This document shows, one piece after another, positions 44,819 to 53,069 of a stretch of DNA of 64,000 nucleotides. Position 1 is the first letter of the stretch. Each line of letters begins with the position of its first letter. Source of the stretch: Propionibacteriaceae bacterium. Lineage in GTDB: Bacteria > Actinomycetota > Actinomycetes > Propionibacteriales > Propionibacteriaceae. The stretch is from positions 1-64,000 of the forward strand of contig JAIRYW010000011.1 in NCBI GenBank assembly GCA_031267645.1. Direction: 5' to 3'. The position numbers and the translations under genes were made by a program. The notes under the pieces are model-generated. The model had not been told where the DNA came from. It made no database searches and saw only the letters and a program-made list of their open reading frames with translations.

Positions 44819-45555
44819 CGGCCCAACTCCGTCAGCAGACGCAGGGCGGCGACCGCCACCGCCCCGGCGGTCGAGGTTCTGAGCACGGTCGGGCCCAAGC
44901 TGACGACGACGCCCCCGGCCTGGGCCAAGGTGGCCAGCTCGTCCGGGCCCAGACCACCCTCCGGGCCGATGACGCAGACCAGCGGGCTGTCCGGCGCCGG
45001 CCGCAGCTGGCTGATCGGCTGTTGGGCCGCCTCGTGGCAGACCACGGCCTGACCGGCTCGGGCCACCAACTCGACCACCTGGGCGGTCGAGGCCAGCTCG
45101 GCCACCGTCGGCACAGTCAAGCGGCGGGCTTGTTTGGAGGCCTGGCGGGCGCTGGAACGCCAGCGTTCGAGGGCCTTGTCCGCTCTCGGGCCGGACCAAC
45201 GCACGACCGACCGGGCGGCCTGCCAAGGCACGATGACGTCGACCCCGACCTCGGTCATGAGATCGACCGCCAACTCGGCTCGGTCCTGTTTGGGCAAGGC
45301 CTGGACCACCGTGATGGGCGGCCGGGCGACCTGGTCCAGCAAGATTTCGGCCACGCTGAGGCGGACCGAACCGGGCGCCACCTGTTGGACCGGCCCGCGC
45401 ACGCCCCGACCAGCCCCGTCGGCCACGGTCGCGACCTCGCCCGGCTGGAGTCGGCGCACGACGCCGGCGTGATGGGCCTCGGGACCGGTCAACTCGACCG
45501 TCGAACCGAGGACCAGCCGCTCGGGCAGGTCGGCCAAGAAGAAGCCGTCGCTCAC
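44815..45555 (-). CDS. rsmE: 16S rRNA (uracil-1498-N3)-methyltransferase RsmE
   Basis: A 246-residue SPOUT methyltransferase. An N-terminal PUA-like domain ([20 protein letters not shown]) precedes the trefoil-knot domain with [54 protein letters not shown] and [12 protein letters not shown], the SAM-binding knot. GTG 45555 overlaps the dnaJ stop (GTGA). It lies in its usual position directly after dnaJ. Confidence 0.95.
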   Translation of the reverse strand: MSDGFFLADLPERLVLGSTVELTGPEAHHAGVVRRLQPGEVATVADGAGRGVRGPVQQVAPGSVRLSVAEILLDQVARPPITVVQALPKQDRAELAVDLMTEVGVDVIVPWQAARSVVRWSGPRADKALERWRSSARQASKQARRLTVPTVAELASTAQVVELVARAGQAVVCHEAAQQPISQLRPAPDSPLVCVIGPEGGLGPDELATLAQAGGVVVSLGPTVLRTSTAGAVAVAALRLLTELGR

Positions 45556-46703
45556 CCGGAGAAAGCCTCCTTCAGGCGGCTGAAGACGCCCTTGGCCGAC
45601 TTGGGGCGCAGGATCGGGGTCTGCTCGCCGCGTAGGTCGGCCAATTGGTTGAGCAAAGCGCGTTGGGGCTCGTCCAATTCAGTCGGCGTGCGCACCATGA
45701 TGGTGACGCCGAGGTCGCCCCGCCCCCGCCCGCGCAGCTTGGGCACCCCGCGGCCTCGCACCACGACGCGGGCGCCGGACTGGGAGCCGGCTTTGATCTC
45801 GATCTCGACCAGGGTCTCCTCCGGCTCGGCGTCCTCCCGTTCGGCGTCCAGGGTCGGCATCTCGACCGTGGCCCCCAAAGCGGCGGCCGTCATCGGCACC
45901 TCCAAGGTGGCCTCCAAATTGTCGCCCTGGCGGGAGAACAGCTCGTGTTCGGCCACCGCCAGCTCGACGTAGAGGTCGCCGGCCGGACCGCCGCCCGGGC
46001 CGACGTCGCCGTGGGCCTCCAAACGGATGCGGTTGCCGGTCGTGACACCGGCCGGGACCTTGACCGTGACCGTGCGCTGGGCCCGCACCCGCCCCTCGCC
46101 GTAACAGTCCGAGCAGGGGTGCTCGATGACGCTGCCGAAGCCGCGGCAGGCCGGGCAAGGGGACGAGGTCCGGATGTCGCCGATGAAGGAGCGTTTGACT
46201 TGGCTGATCTCGCCCCGACCGTGGCAGTGCGAACAGGCCACCGGGGCGGCCCCGTCGGCCGAACCGGCCCCGCCGCAGGTCGGGCAGACCACGGCCGAGT
46301 CGACCCGCAGCTCGCAGGTGGAGCCGAAGGCGGCCTCGACCAGCGACAACCGCACCCGCTCCAGGCGGTCCTGGCCCCGGGCCACCCGGGAACGGGGGCC
46401 GCGGGCGCTGGCGGCGCCGCCGAACATGGCGTCGACGATGGTGGAGAAGTCGAAGCCGCCGAAGCCGGGCGCGAAACCGCCGCCGCTCTGCAGCGGGTCG
46501 CCGCCCCGGTCGTACAAATCGCGTTTGGACGGATCGGACAACACCTCGTAGGCCTCGCCGATCTGCTTGAACTTCTCAGCCGCCTCCGGCTCGCTGGCCA
46601 CGTCGGGGTGGTACCTCATAGCCAGTTTGCGGTAGGCCTTCTTGATGTCCTCCGGGCTGGCGTCACGCCCGACGCCCAGCGTGGCGTAATAGTCGGAACT
46701 CAT
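45552..46703 (-). CDS. dnaJ: chaperone protein DnaJ
   Basis: A 383-residue type I DnaJ. The J domain carries HPD in [16 protein letters not shown], followed by a Gly/Phe-rich linker ([13 protein letters not shown]). The four CxxCxGxG-type zinc repeats run [24 protein letters not shown] and CSDCYGEG, and the C-terminal substrate-binding domains have [20 protein letters not shown]. It stimulates DnaK and delivers unfolded substrates. It follows hrcA by one base, so it is under the same CIRCE-controlled promoter. Confidence 0.96.
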   Translation of the reverse strand: MSSDYYATLGVGRDASPEDIKKAYRKLAMRYHPDVASEPEAAEKFKQIGEAYEVLSDPSKRDLYDRGGDPLQSGGGFAPGFGGFDFSTIVDAMFGGAASARGPRSRVARGQDRLERVRLSLVEAAFGSTCELRVDSAVVCPTCGGAGSADGAAPVACSHCHGRGEISQVKRSFIGDIRTSSPCPACRGFGSVIEHPCSDCYGEGRVRAQRTVTVKVPAGVTTGNRIRLEAHGDVGPGGGPAGDLYVELAVAEHELFSRQGDNLEATLEVPMTAAALGATVEMPTLDAEREDAEPEETLVEIEIKAGSQSGARVVVRGRGVPKLRGRGRGDLGVTIMVRTPTELDEPQRALLNQLADLRGEQTPILRPKSAKGVFSRLKEAFSG

Positions 46704-46704
46704 C

Positions 46705-47712
46705 TCATCCTTCGGCCAAGATCTGGCTGACGTATCGGGCGACGGCTCTGACCGAGGCCATCGTGGAAGGATAGTCCATGCTGGTCGGGCCGACCACGCC
46801 CAGACTGGCCCAGCTCTCGTCCGAGTCGCCGTAGCCGCTGGCCACCACAGAGGCGGCGGCCAAGTTGGCGTGCTCGTTCTCCTGGCCGATCCTGACCGTC
46901 ACCTCGCTGGTGGCCTCGCCCAGCAGACGCAACAGCACGACCTGCTCCTCCAAGGCTTCCAGAACCGGTTTGATGGCGGTCTCGAACTGATCGGCGAAAC
47001 GAGCTAGATTGCCGACTCCACCCACCACCACGCGGGTGGTGGGGTCGCCCCCCAGCAGGTCGGCCAGGCCGGCCACCAGATTGGCCGTCAACGGGCGCGA
47101 CTCCGGCTCGACTTGATCGATCAGGCCGCCCAGCCGGTTGGCCGCCTGGCCCGGCGTCAGCCCGGCCACGGTTCGGTTCAAACGATCGCGCAGGCCGACC
47201 AGGTCGCCGTCGTCGCAGTCGCCTAAGTCAACGTGATATTGCCGCACCGCTCCGGCCGAGTTGACCAGCACGACCAAACCCCTGGAGCCGTTCAAACGGA
47301 TCAGGTCGACCTGACGGATGACGGCCGAGGCCACCACGGGATATTGCACGATGGCGACCTGGCTGGTGACCTTGGCCAGCAGGCGCACCGTCCGAGTCAC
47401 GATGTCGTCCAGGTCGACCGCCCCGGCCAGGAAGGCCGAGATGGCCCCCCGCTCGGCCCGCGACAGCGGCTTGACCTGGGCCAGCCGGTCGACGAAGAGG
47501 CGATAGCCCTTGTCGGTCGGGATGCGGCCGGCCGAAGTGTGGGGCTGGGCGATGTAGCCCTCTTCCTCCAGGGCCGCCATGTCGTTGCGGATGGTGGCCG
47601 GCGAGACGTCGAGGCGGTGGCGCTCGACCAGGGCGCGCGAGCCGACCGGCTCGCGACTGCGCACGTAGTCGGTCACGATGGCCCGCAGGACGGCTAGCTT
47701 GCGATCGTCCAC
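46705..47712 (-). CDS. hrcA: heat-inducible transcription repressor HrcA
   Basis: A 335-residue HrcA: an N-terminal winged helix ([54 protein letters not shown]) and a GAF-like regulatory domain. It represses heat-shock operons by binding CIRCE with help from GroEL. The GTG start at 47712 is preceded by AGGAGGAAGG. A CIRCE element lies 14 bases upstream, so the operon hrcA-dnaJ-rsmE-tgt is autoregulated. Confidence 0.96.
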   Translation of the reverse strand: MDDRKLAVLRAIVTDYVRSREPVGSRALVERHRLDVSPATIRNDMAALEEEGYIAQPHTSAGRIPTDKGYRLFVDRLAQVKPLSRAERGAISAFLAGAVDLDDIVTRTVRLLAKVTSQVAIVQYPVVASAVIRQVDLIRLNGSRGLVVLVNSAGAVRQYHVDLGDCDDGDLVGLRDRLNRTVAGLTPGQAANRLGGLIDQVEPESRPLTANLVAGLADLLGGDPTTRVVVGGVGNLARFADQFETAIKPVLEALEEQVVLLRLLGEATSEVTVRIGQENEHANLAAASVVASGYGDSDESWASLGVVGPTSMDYPSTMASVRAVARYVSQILAEG

Positions 47713-47725
47713 TATGGCCTTCCTC

Positions 47726-47752
47726 CTGGCACTCGCACTGATCGAGTGCCAG
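47726..47752 (-). promoter_or_regulatory. CIRCE operator
   Basis: CTGGCACTC-N9-GAGTGCCAG is a perfect 9-base inverted repeat with the 9-base spacer, differing from the classical TTAGCACTC consensus only at the outer bases. It binds HrcA. Confidence 0.93.
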
Positions 47753-47756
47753 TCTA
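47751..47756 (-). promoter_or_regulatory. -10 box of the hrcA operon
   Basis: TAGACT on the minus strand abuts and overlaps the outer edge of CIRCE, so HrcA binding would cover the transcription start. Confidence 0.5.
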
Positions 47757-47837
47757 CCGTTCCCGCGACCGCTGTCGGCGCGACGCGGCGGCCCGGTGGC
47801 CCGGTCACCGGGCGGACCCGGTCGGAGGCACTGCGAT

Positions 47838-47843
47838 TAGGCT
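47838..47843 (+). promoter_or_regulatory. -10 box for the leaderless metallo-hydrolase gene
   Basis: TAGGCT, six bases before GTG 47850. No ribosome site is present. Confidence 0.45.
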
Positions 47844-47849
47844 GACGGG

Positions 47850-48707
47850 GTGGAGTTCAAGCAGGTGCGCCCTGGCGTCCATCTTCTGGTGGCCGAGCCC
47901 GAGTCAGTCAACGTCGGTTTGGTGGTGGGCCCGGAGCGGGCTTGGTTGATCGACTGCGGCTCCAGCCCGGCCCAGGGCGAGTCGATCCGGGCGGCGGCGG
48001 CCGCCGTCAGCGACCGGCCGCTGGCCGGGGTGGCGCTGACCCACGGCCACTGGGACCACAGCTTCGGCTTGGCCGCCTTCGCCGACCTGGAGACGATCGG
48101 CCAACAGGACTGCCAGTCGGCCCAACGCGGCGACGAGGCCCAGCGGGCCGCCCGTTCCCTCGGCCTGGAGCTGGACCGCCTGCCCGGCCCCTCCCAGACC
48201 ATCGGCCTGATCGCGGTGCGCGATTTGGGGGCCGGGCAGGTGATGGAGCTGGCCCATTTCGGGCCGGCCCACACCCGCGGCGACCTGGTGGTGGCGCTGC
48301 CCGGGGCCGACGTCATCTTCGTGGGCGATCTGATCGAGACCGCCGGGCCACCCCAGTTCGACTCCGAGTCCTCGGTCGACGGCTGGGTCAAGAGCCTGGA
48401 CAGCCTGTGGGCCATCCTGAAGCCGAACACCCTGGTGGCGCCCGGCCACGGCCCTGTGGCCGAGCCCTGGCAGGTCGGCCATCAGCGCGCCGGCCTGGCC
48501 GCCATCTGGGGACAGACCGAGTGGGCCTACCACCAGGGCCTGGCCCCAGAGCAGATCTACCACCACGACCAGTTGGAATGGCCCTGGGACCGGGCCACGG
48601 CCGAACGCGGCATCGCCTTGGCCTACGCCGAACTACGCGCCCGCGGACCCCGGCGGGCCCCTTTGCCCTTGATCCAGACTCGCCGTCGGAGCGATCCCGC
48701 GCTCTGA
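47850..48707 (+). CDS. metallo-beta-lactamase-fold hydrolase
   Basis: A 285-residue MBL-fold protein: the first strand region VRPGVHLLVAEPESVNVGLVVG, the metal site THGHWDH (about 65-71), a third His in FGPAHTRGDLVV, the bridging Asp in FVGDLIETAG and the late His in APGHGPVAE. Metal ligands appear complete. It belongs to the general hydrolase branch of the superfamily; the substrate is unknown. It is divergent from the hrcA operon and has a leaderless-type start. Confidence 0.85.
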   Translation: MEFKQVRPGVHLLVAEPESVNVGLVVGPERAWLIDCGSSPAQGESIRAAAAAVSDRPLAGVALTHGHWDHSFGLAAFADLETIGQQDCQSAQRGDEAQRAARSLGLELDRLPGPSQTIGLIAVRDLGAGQVMELAHFGPAHTRGDLVVALPGADVIFVGDLIETAGPPQFDSESSVDGWVKSLDSLWAILKPNTLVAPGHGPVAEPWQVGHQRAGLAAIWGQTEWAYHQGLAPEQIYHHDQLEWPWDRATAERGIALAYAELRARGPRRAPLPLIQTRRRSDPAL

Positions 48708-48865
48708 CCGCCCCACCCAACCCCGGCCGGTCCGACCGACGTCGCCCAAGTGATCGGCCCCGATCTCGATCGAACCGCTGAGTTCGGAAATGATCACAAT
48801 CGCACATCGGCCGCCACTGCCAAGCTAAGCTGTCCTGACCAGACCGACGGATCGAGGAGTGGCCG

Positions 48866-49984
48866 ATGACACCCGCTGGGCGCGAGTTGCCGGACCAGCG
48901 CCGGGCCGTGATCTGGGACACCCTGGTCCGCAACGGCTCCAGCCGTATCGCCGACTTGGCTGGCGTCCTCAACGTCACCCCCACCACCGTGCGCCGCGAC
49001 CTGGCCTTGATGGAGGAGGCGGGTTTGGTCGAACGCCTGCACGGCGGCGCCAGAGCCATCGTGACGGCCGATCCGGCCGCCGGGATCGAGGGCAGCTTGA
49101 CCCAGGCGGTGGCTTGGAACGGGCGTCCGGGGGCCCGTTTGGCCATGTTCGTGCCCGCCCTCGACTTCTACTGGCCGACGGTGGCGCGCAGCGCCGAGGC
49201 CATGGCGCGCAGCCACGGTTTGCAATTCCTGCTCCGGGGCGGCTCCTACGAGAGTGTCGACGAGCGACCCACGCTGCGGCCGATCTACGACTCGCCCGAC
49301 TGCGTCGGCGTCATCATCGCCCCCAACATCGACGGCCCCCAAGCCGAGGAGGTGCTGGAATGGATCCATTCCCAGGCCACCCCCTCGGTCCTAGTCGAGC
49401 GTCAGGCCGTCTTGACCTCGACCGGGCTGCCGCTGGAGTCGGTCACCACCGATTTTCCCCTCGGCGCCGCCATGGCGGTGCGCCACCTGTTGGCCCTGGG
49501 CCACCGCCGCTTGGCCTTGGTCTCGACTCCGACCAGCCCCCACGCCGAGGGCATCGCGACCGGCTTCGGCCAAACCTGCGCCGAACAGGGCTTGACCGCC
49601 CGCCAGGCCCTGGCCTTCGACATTCCCGACAACCGCCAAGCCGGTTTCACCGCCGCTTTGGAAGAGGTCATCGACCGGCTGACGACCGCCGGCGTGACCG
49701 GGCTGTTAGTCCATTCCGACCGCGAGGCCATGAATCTGGTCCAGCAGTTGGAGGCCCGGGGCCTGACCGTGCCTCAGGACATCTCGCTGGTGGCCTACGA
49801 CGACGAGGTGGCCTCCCTCTTCAGCCCGGCCCTGACCGCCGTCCGCCCCGCCCGCGAGTCCATCGGCCAGACCGCCGTCGCCCTGATGGTGGCGCGCTTG
49901 GCCGAACCCGCCCGCACCGTCCACCGGGTCCTGATCAGTCCTGAGTTGTTCGTGCGCGACTCGACCGCGCCGCCGCCGGACTGA
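48866..49984 (+). CDS. hybrid transcriptional regulator: DeoR-type HTH plus LacI-type sensor domain
   Basis: A 372-residue protein. The first 65 residues are a DeoR/GntR-like winged helix (AVIWDTLVRNGSSRIADLAGVLNVTPTTVRRDL, then LHGGA). Residues 90-365 form a LacI/GalR-type sugar-binding sensor (GVIIAPNIDGPQAEEVLEW, HLLALGHRRLALVS, DISLVAYDDEVASLFSPALTAVR). DeoR-family sensors normally have a phosphosugar-isomerase fold, so this is a swapped architecture, known in some actinobacteria. GGAGTGG precedes the ATG. No catabolic operon lies next to it, so the target is unclear. Confidence 0.88.
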   Translation: MTPAGRELPDQRRAVIWDTLVRNGSSRIADLAGVLNVTPTTVRRDLALMEEAGLVERLHGGARAIVTADPAAGIEGSLTQAVAWNGRPGARLAMFVPALDFYWPTVARSAEAMARSHGLQFLLRGGSYESVDERPTLRPIYDSPDCVGVIIAPNIDGPQAEEVLEWIHSQATPSVLVERQAVLTSTGLPLESVTTDFPLGAAMAVRHLLALGHRRLALVSTPTSPHAEGIATGFGQTCAEQGLTARQALAFDIPDNRQAGFTAALEEVIDRLTTAGVTGLLVHSDREAMNLVQQLEARGLTVPQDISLVAYDDEVASLFSPALTAVRPARESIGQTAVALMVARLAEPARTVHRVLISPELFVRDSTAPPPD

Positions 49985-50000
49985 CCGCCGCCCGTCGCGC

Positions 50001-50654
50001 TCACTCGGCCTTGGCGTCGTCCTCCATCAACCGGCCCACCGAGGTGGCGCAGCTGTCGCCCCGCCAGGCCTCCCACCCCTCACGGACGGCGAAACCGGCG
50101 ATCACCAAAGCTGCCACCGAGTCGGCCCAGAACCAGCCCCAAACCAGGTTGAGGAGCAGTCCGACCAGGACCGCCACCGACAAACTGGCGCAGATCAGGG
50201 TCTGTTTGGAGTCCGCCACCACCGTGGCCGAGCCCAACTCCCGTCCGGCCCGGCGCTCCAGCCCGGAGACCACCGGCATGATCAAGCTCGACAGCCCGGC
50301 GATGACCAGCCCGACGGCCGAGTGCTCGGCCCGGGTCACCCCGGCCAGAGCCAAGACGGCCGAGACCGTGACGTAGGCGGCCAAGGCGAAGAAGGCCACG
50401 GCGATGGCGCGCAGGGCCGGCTTCTCCCAGCGCTCCGGGTCGGGCTGGGCGAACTGCCAAGCCACCACGGCGGCGGACAGGACCTCGACCAAGGAGTCCA
50501 AACCGAAGCCGAGCAGGGCGGCCGACGAGGCCTTGGACCCGGCCCAGATCGAGACCGCCGCCTCGATCAGGTTGTAGGCGATGGTGAAGGCCACGATCAG
50601 ACGCACCCGCCGACGCAACACCTGGCGCCGGCTCAGGGCAGCCGCCGGAGTCAT
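50001..50654 (-). CDS. cation diffusion facilitator-like transporter, short form
   Basis: A 217-residue membrane protein with about five or six helices. The helix-2 motif ALLGFGLDSLVEVLSAAVVAWQF provides an Asp at the site used for metal in CDF transporters, and GLVIAGLSSLIMPVV with VADSKQTLICASLSVAVLVG supplies a second. The usual cytoplasmic C-terminal metal-binding domain is lacking. ATG 50654 overlaps the stop of the ArsR-type regulator (ATGA), so the two form a regulator-effector operon, probably for export of zinc, cadmium, lead or a similar ion. Confidence 0.85.
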   Translation of the reverse strand: MTPAAALSRRQVLRRRVRLIVAFTIAYNLIEAAVSIWAGSKASSAALLGFGLDSLVEVLSAAVVAWQFAQPDPERWEKPALRAIAVAFFALAAYVTVSAVLALAGVTRAEHSAVGLVIAGLSSLIMPVVSGLERRAGRELGSATVVADSKQTLICASLSVAVLVGLLLNLVWGWFWADSVAALVIAGFAVREGWEAWRGDSCATSVGRLMEDDAKAE

Positions 50655-51082
50655 GGGCGGGAGACCGGGGACGACAGGCCGCGGCCCTGAGCGGCCGAGG
50701 CGCCGGACCGAGCTCGGCGGACCGGCGCCGCCAGCGCCCGGATCGACCCCGACCGATGGTCGGCCGCCCGATCTGGACAAGGCCAGGCCGACTCCACCAC
50801 CAGGTCGACCTCGGCCAGGTCGCGCAAGGCGTGGGCCAAGCGACCGTGGGTGATCTCGTACCTGGTCCGCCGGCCCTCCGGCTGAGCCACCACCAGACCG
50901 CAGCCCCGCAGACAGGCCAGATGATTGGAGACGTTAGTCCTAGTCAAACCCAGTTCACGGGCCAGTTGGGCGGGATGGCTGGGAGCCACCAACAAAGCCA
51001 GCAGGATGCGGGCCCGGGTCGGGTCGGCCAATGCTTTGCCGAAGCGGCCCAAGACCTCCAACTGGGAAGCTATAGTCAGCAT
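50651..51082 (-). CDS. ArsR/SmtB-family metal-responsive repressor
   Basis: A 143-residue winged-helix repressor: LGRFGKALADPTRARILLALL, HPAQLARELGLTRTNVSNHLACLRGCGLVVAQPEGRRTRYEI. The Cys residues in LACLRGCGLV and the Cys/Asp/His in WPCPDRAADH are candidate metal ligands, as in CmtR/CadC-type sensors. It starts with ATG 51082 on a leaderless-type promoter (TATAGT six bases upstream) that overlaps a perfect inverted repeat. It controls itself and the coupled cation transporter. Confidence 0.9.
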   Translation of the reverse strand: MLTIASQLEVLGRFGKALADPTRARILLALLVAPSHPAQLARELGLTRTNVSNHLACLRGCGLVVAQPEGRRTRYEITHGRLAHALRDLAEVDLVVESAWPCPDRAADHRSGSIRALAAPVRRARSGASAAQGRGLSSPVSRP

Positions 51083-51094
51083 AGGATGACTATA
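51071..51094. promoter_or_regulatory. operator and -10 of the arsR-CDF operon
   Basis: TATAGTCA (51071-51078) and TGACTATA (51087-51094) form a perfect 8-base inverted repeat with an 8-base spacer. On the minus strand the outer half contains the -10 TATAGT (51094-51089), six bases before the start codon at 51082-51080. The operator thus covers the -10, the transcription start and the start codon. Confidence 0.8.
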
Positions 51095-51313
51095 CAGCCG
51101 TCACTGACCATTCAAGACCACTGGACGCCGTCCTCCGGCTCCGCCCAGCCGGGCTGGAGATGGCTCCGAAGGGGCCGCCCACGGTCGCTCTGGCGGGCCC
51201 GGGGCGGGGAGTCCTACCCCTGGCGGTCGCCCCGGCCTGGCACTAATTTGGGCGTTGAAGCGGGAGCGGTCCATCATCGCCGCGCCGCCCCGCCCGTCAC
51301 GGAAGGAGGCGCC

Positions 51314-52429
51314 ATGACTTGGTCAGGCATGAGCCCCGCCCAGATTCAAACCGTCGCCCGTGAGATCTCCGGCCAAGCCAGCGACCTGTCCGCCATCCAG
51401 CGTCGCCTCGAGTCTTTGGTCAGCCAGGCCAACCGAGCCTGGCAGGGCCCCGACGCCCGTCGCTTCCAGAACCAATGGCAGTCCGATGGACGATCCCAGA
51501 TGACGCGGGCCCAGGCCATGTTGCAAGAACTGTCGAAGAAGCTCTTCAGCGAGGCCCAAGCCCAGATCGAGACCAGCCAGGCTTACGGCGCCGGCCCGCT
51601 CAACCCCAACAACACCTACAGCGGTTCCGGCTCCCAGGGCTACTTCACCCCCCAGGCCGGCCCGGGTTCGATCGGTTTCGACGCCGGAGCCGGGGTTTGG
51701 GCCGGGGCCGGCGCGACCGCCAAAGGCAAAACCGACCTCGGCCCGTTCCAAGCCGAAGGCGAGGCCGGAGCCTTCGCCGGAGCCCGGGCCGGCGCCAAAG
51801 GCAGCGTCAAGCTGGGCCCCACTGATCTGACGGCCAAAGGCGAGGCCAGCGCCATGGCCGGCGCCGAAGCCTCAGCCAAGGGATCGGTCTCGATTGGCGA
51901 GGGCCTGGGCCAGAGCAAGCTGTCCGGTGCGGCCAGCGCCATGGCCGGAGCCCAGGCCAAAGCCAATGGTTCCCTGCACATCGACGCCTTCGGCGCCGAA
52001 GCGAAGGCCTCGGCCGAGGCCATGGCCGGCGCTCGGGCGGACGCCTCGGTCAAACATGAGACTTTCGGTGGAACCTCCGTCAACGAGATCACCGGCAAGG
52101 CCATGGCCGGAGCCGAGGCTTCGGCCAAAGCGTCTGTCGACACTGGTCCGGACGGGATCAAGGCCAGCGCCGAAGCTGGAGCCATGGCCGGCGCCACAGC
52201 CAGCGTCGAAACCAGGCAGGAAGCCATGGGCGTCGAAGCTAACGGCAAAGTCGGCGTGATCGCCGGCGTCGGCGCCACCGCCAAGGCCAAGGCCGACCTG
52301 AGCTTGGACAAGATCGGCGTAGAGTTGGAGCTCGGAGCCGCCTTGGGCGTCGGCGCCAAGATCAAGGTCGGAGTCTCCTTCAGCCCGAAGGAATTCGGTC
52401 GTGATTTGGTGCGCATCTTCACTTGGTAA
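51314..52429 (+). CDS. WXG100-type protein with long Ala/Gly-rich repeat domain (candidate type VII secretion substrate)
   Basis: A 371-residue protein. The first 100 residues form a WXG100 helical hairpin (MSPAQIQTVAREISGQASDLSAIQRRL, turn at ANRAWQGPDARRF, then LQELSKKLFSEAQAQIETSQ). From about 135 to the end lie roughly nine repeats of 25-29 residues built on AGAxAxAKG (AMAGAEASAKGS, AMAGAQAKANGS, AMAGARADAS, AMAGAEASAKAS and so on), ending in FSPKEFGRDLVRIFTW. The repeat type is unfamiliar to me; alternating small and polar residues suggest a beta-rich or fibrous structure. GGAAGGAGG precedes the ATG. A small partner gene follows after nine bases. No ESX secretion machinery is in the window. 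Confidence 0.78.
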   Translation: MTWSGMSPAQIQTVAREISGQASDLSAIQRRLESLVSQANRAWQGPDARRFQNQWQSDGRSQMTRAQAMLQELSKKLFSEAQAQIETSQAYGAGPLNPNNTYSGSGSQGYFTPQAGPGSIGFDAGAGVWAGAGATAKGKTDLGPFQAEGEAGAFAGARAGAKGSVKLGPTDLTAKGEASAMAGAEASAKGSVSIGEGLGQSKLSGAASAMAGAQAKANGSLHIDAFGAEAKASAEAMAGARADASVKHETFGGTSVNEITGKAMAGAEASAKASVDTGPDGIKASAEAGAMAGATASVETRQEAMGVEANGKVGVIAGVGATAKAKADLSLDKIGVELELGAALGVGAKIKVGVSFSPKEFGRDLVRIFTW

Positions 52430-52438
52430 AGGATCACC

Positions 52439-52909
52439 GTGGCCACTTTGACATTCCCCAGCGAACAGTTCCCGGCCGTCCCGACGGTCTCTTTCGAACT
52501 GCCGTACGGCTGGGCCGGGCAGGTCGTCGACGGCGCCCTGTTGGCCGGCCTGCACGACCGCGGGCCGGAAGTCTTCGCCGCCAATCTGATCGTCGGTTTC
52601 ACCCGGCATCGCCCCGGTCTGAGCCATGAGCAAGCCGAGCAGAGCCTGCTGGCTTACGCCCAGAGCCTGCCCGAGGTCGAACTGACCGAGATCCAACGGC
52701 CCACCATCGGCGGGCGGGTCTGGTCCATCCTGCCCTTCGCCTACGTCCATCCCCAGATCGGCACCATCGTCCAGGTGGTGGCCACCACGGTGGTGGAGCG
52801 CGGTACGGTGGTGGACAGCGTGCGGGTCACCGGCACCGCCTTGCCCGACCAGACCGAGGATTTGCAGGCCATCCGGTCGGCCATCGACTCTTTGACGGTG
52901 GGCGACTGA
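52439..52909 (+). CDS. small LpqN/Mog1-like protein, partner of the WXG100 gene
   Basis: A 156-residue cytosolic-type protein without a signal peptide: FELPYGWAGQVVDGALLAGLHDRGPEVFAANLIVGFTRHRPGLSHEQAEQ. The pattern (a hydrophobic strand followed by P-x-GW, then F-AN-IV) resembles LpqN/LpqT and DUF1795/DcrB proteins of the Mog1/PsbP fold. Some DUF1795 members are chaperones for secreted effectors. GTG 52439 has AAAGGA upstream and lies nine bases after the WXG100 stop, so the two are co-transcribed. A chaperone or immunity role is a guess. Confidence 0.65.
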   Translation: MATLTFPSEQFPAVPTVSFELPYGWAGQVVDGALLAGLHDRGPEVFAANLIVGFTRHRPGLSHEQAEQSLLAYAQSLPEVELTEIQRPTIGGRVWSILPFAYVHPQIGTIVQVVATTVVERGTVVDSVRVTGTALPDQTEDLQAIRSAIDSLTVGD

Positions 52910-52949
52910 GCCACCGCGCCGGGCTTCGGCCACCCACCGGGTCGAAGCC

Positions 52950-53064
52950 GGTCGGACCGCGGTCGCGCCCTCAGTCGGCCTAGGCCACCGAGCCGGACCC
53001 ATCGTCGCGGCGATGCCCCATGCCGTCCTAGGCGGCCGGCCTAGCCCGGTCGGACCGCGGTCGC
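52950..53064. repeat. cluster of direct repeats and palindromes between convergent genes
   Basis: A 17-base direct repeat, GGTCGGACCGCGGTCGC, occurs at 52950-52966 and 53048-53064; each contains the palindrome GACCGCGGTC. Between them lie GGCCTAGGCC (52977-52986) and a CTAGGC/GCCTAG inverted repeat near 53029-53045. The position between convergent gene ends fits a bidirectional terminator region. Confidence 0.6.
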
Positions 53065-53069
53065 CCTCC

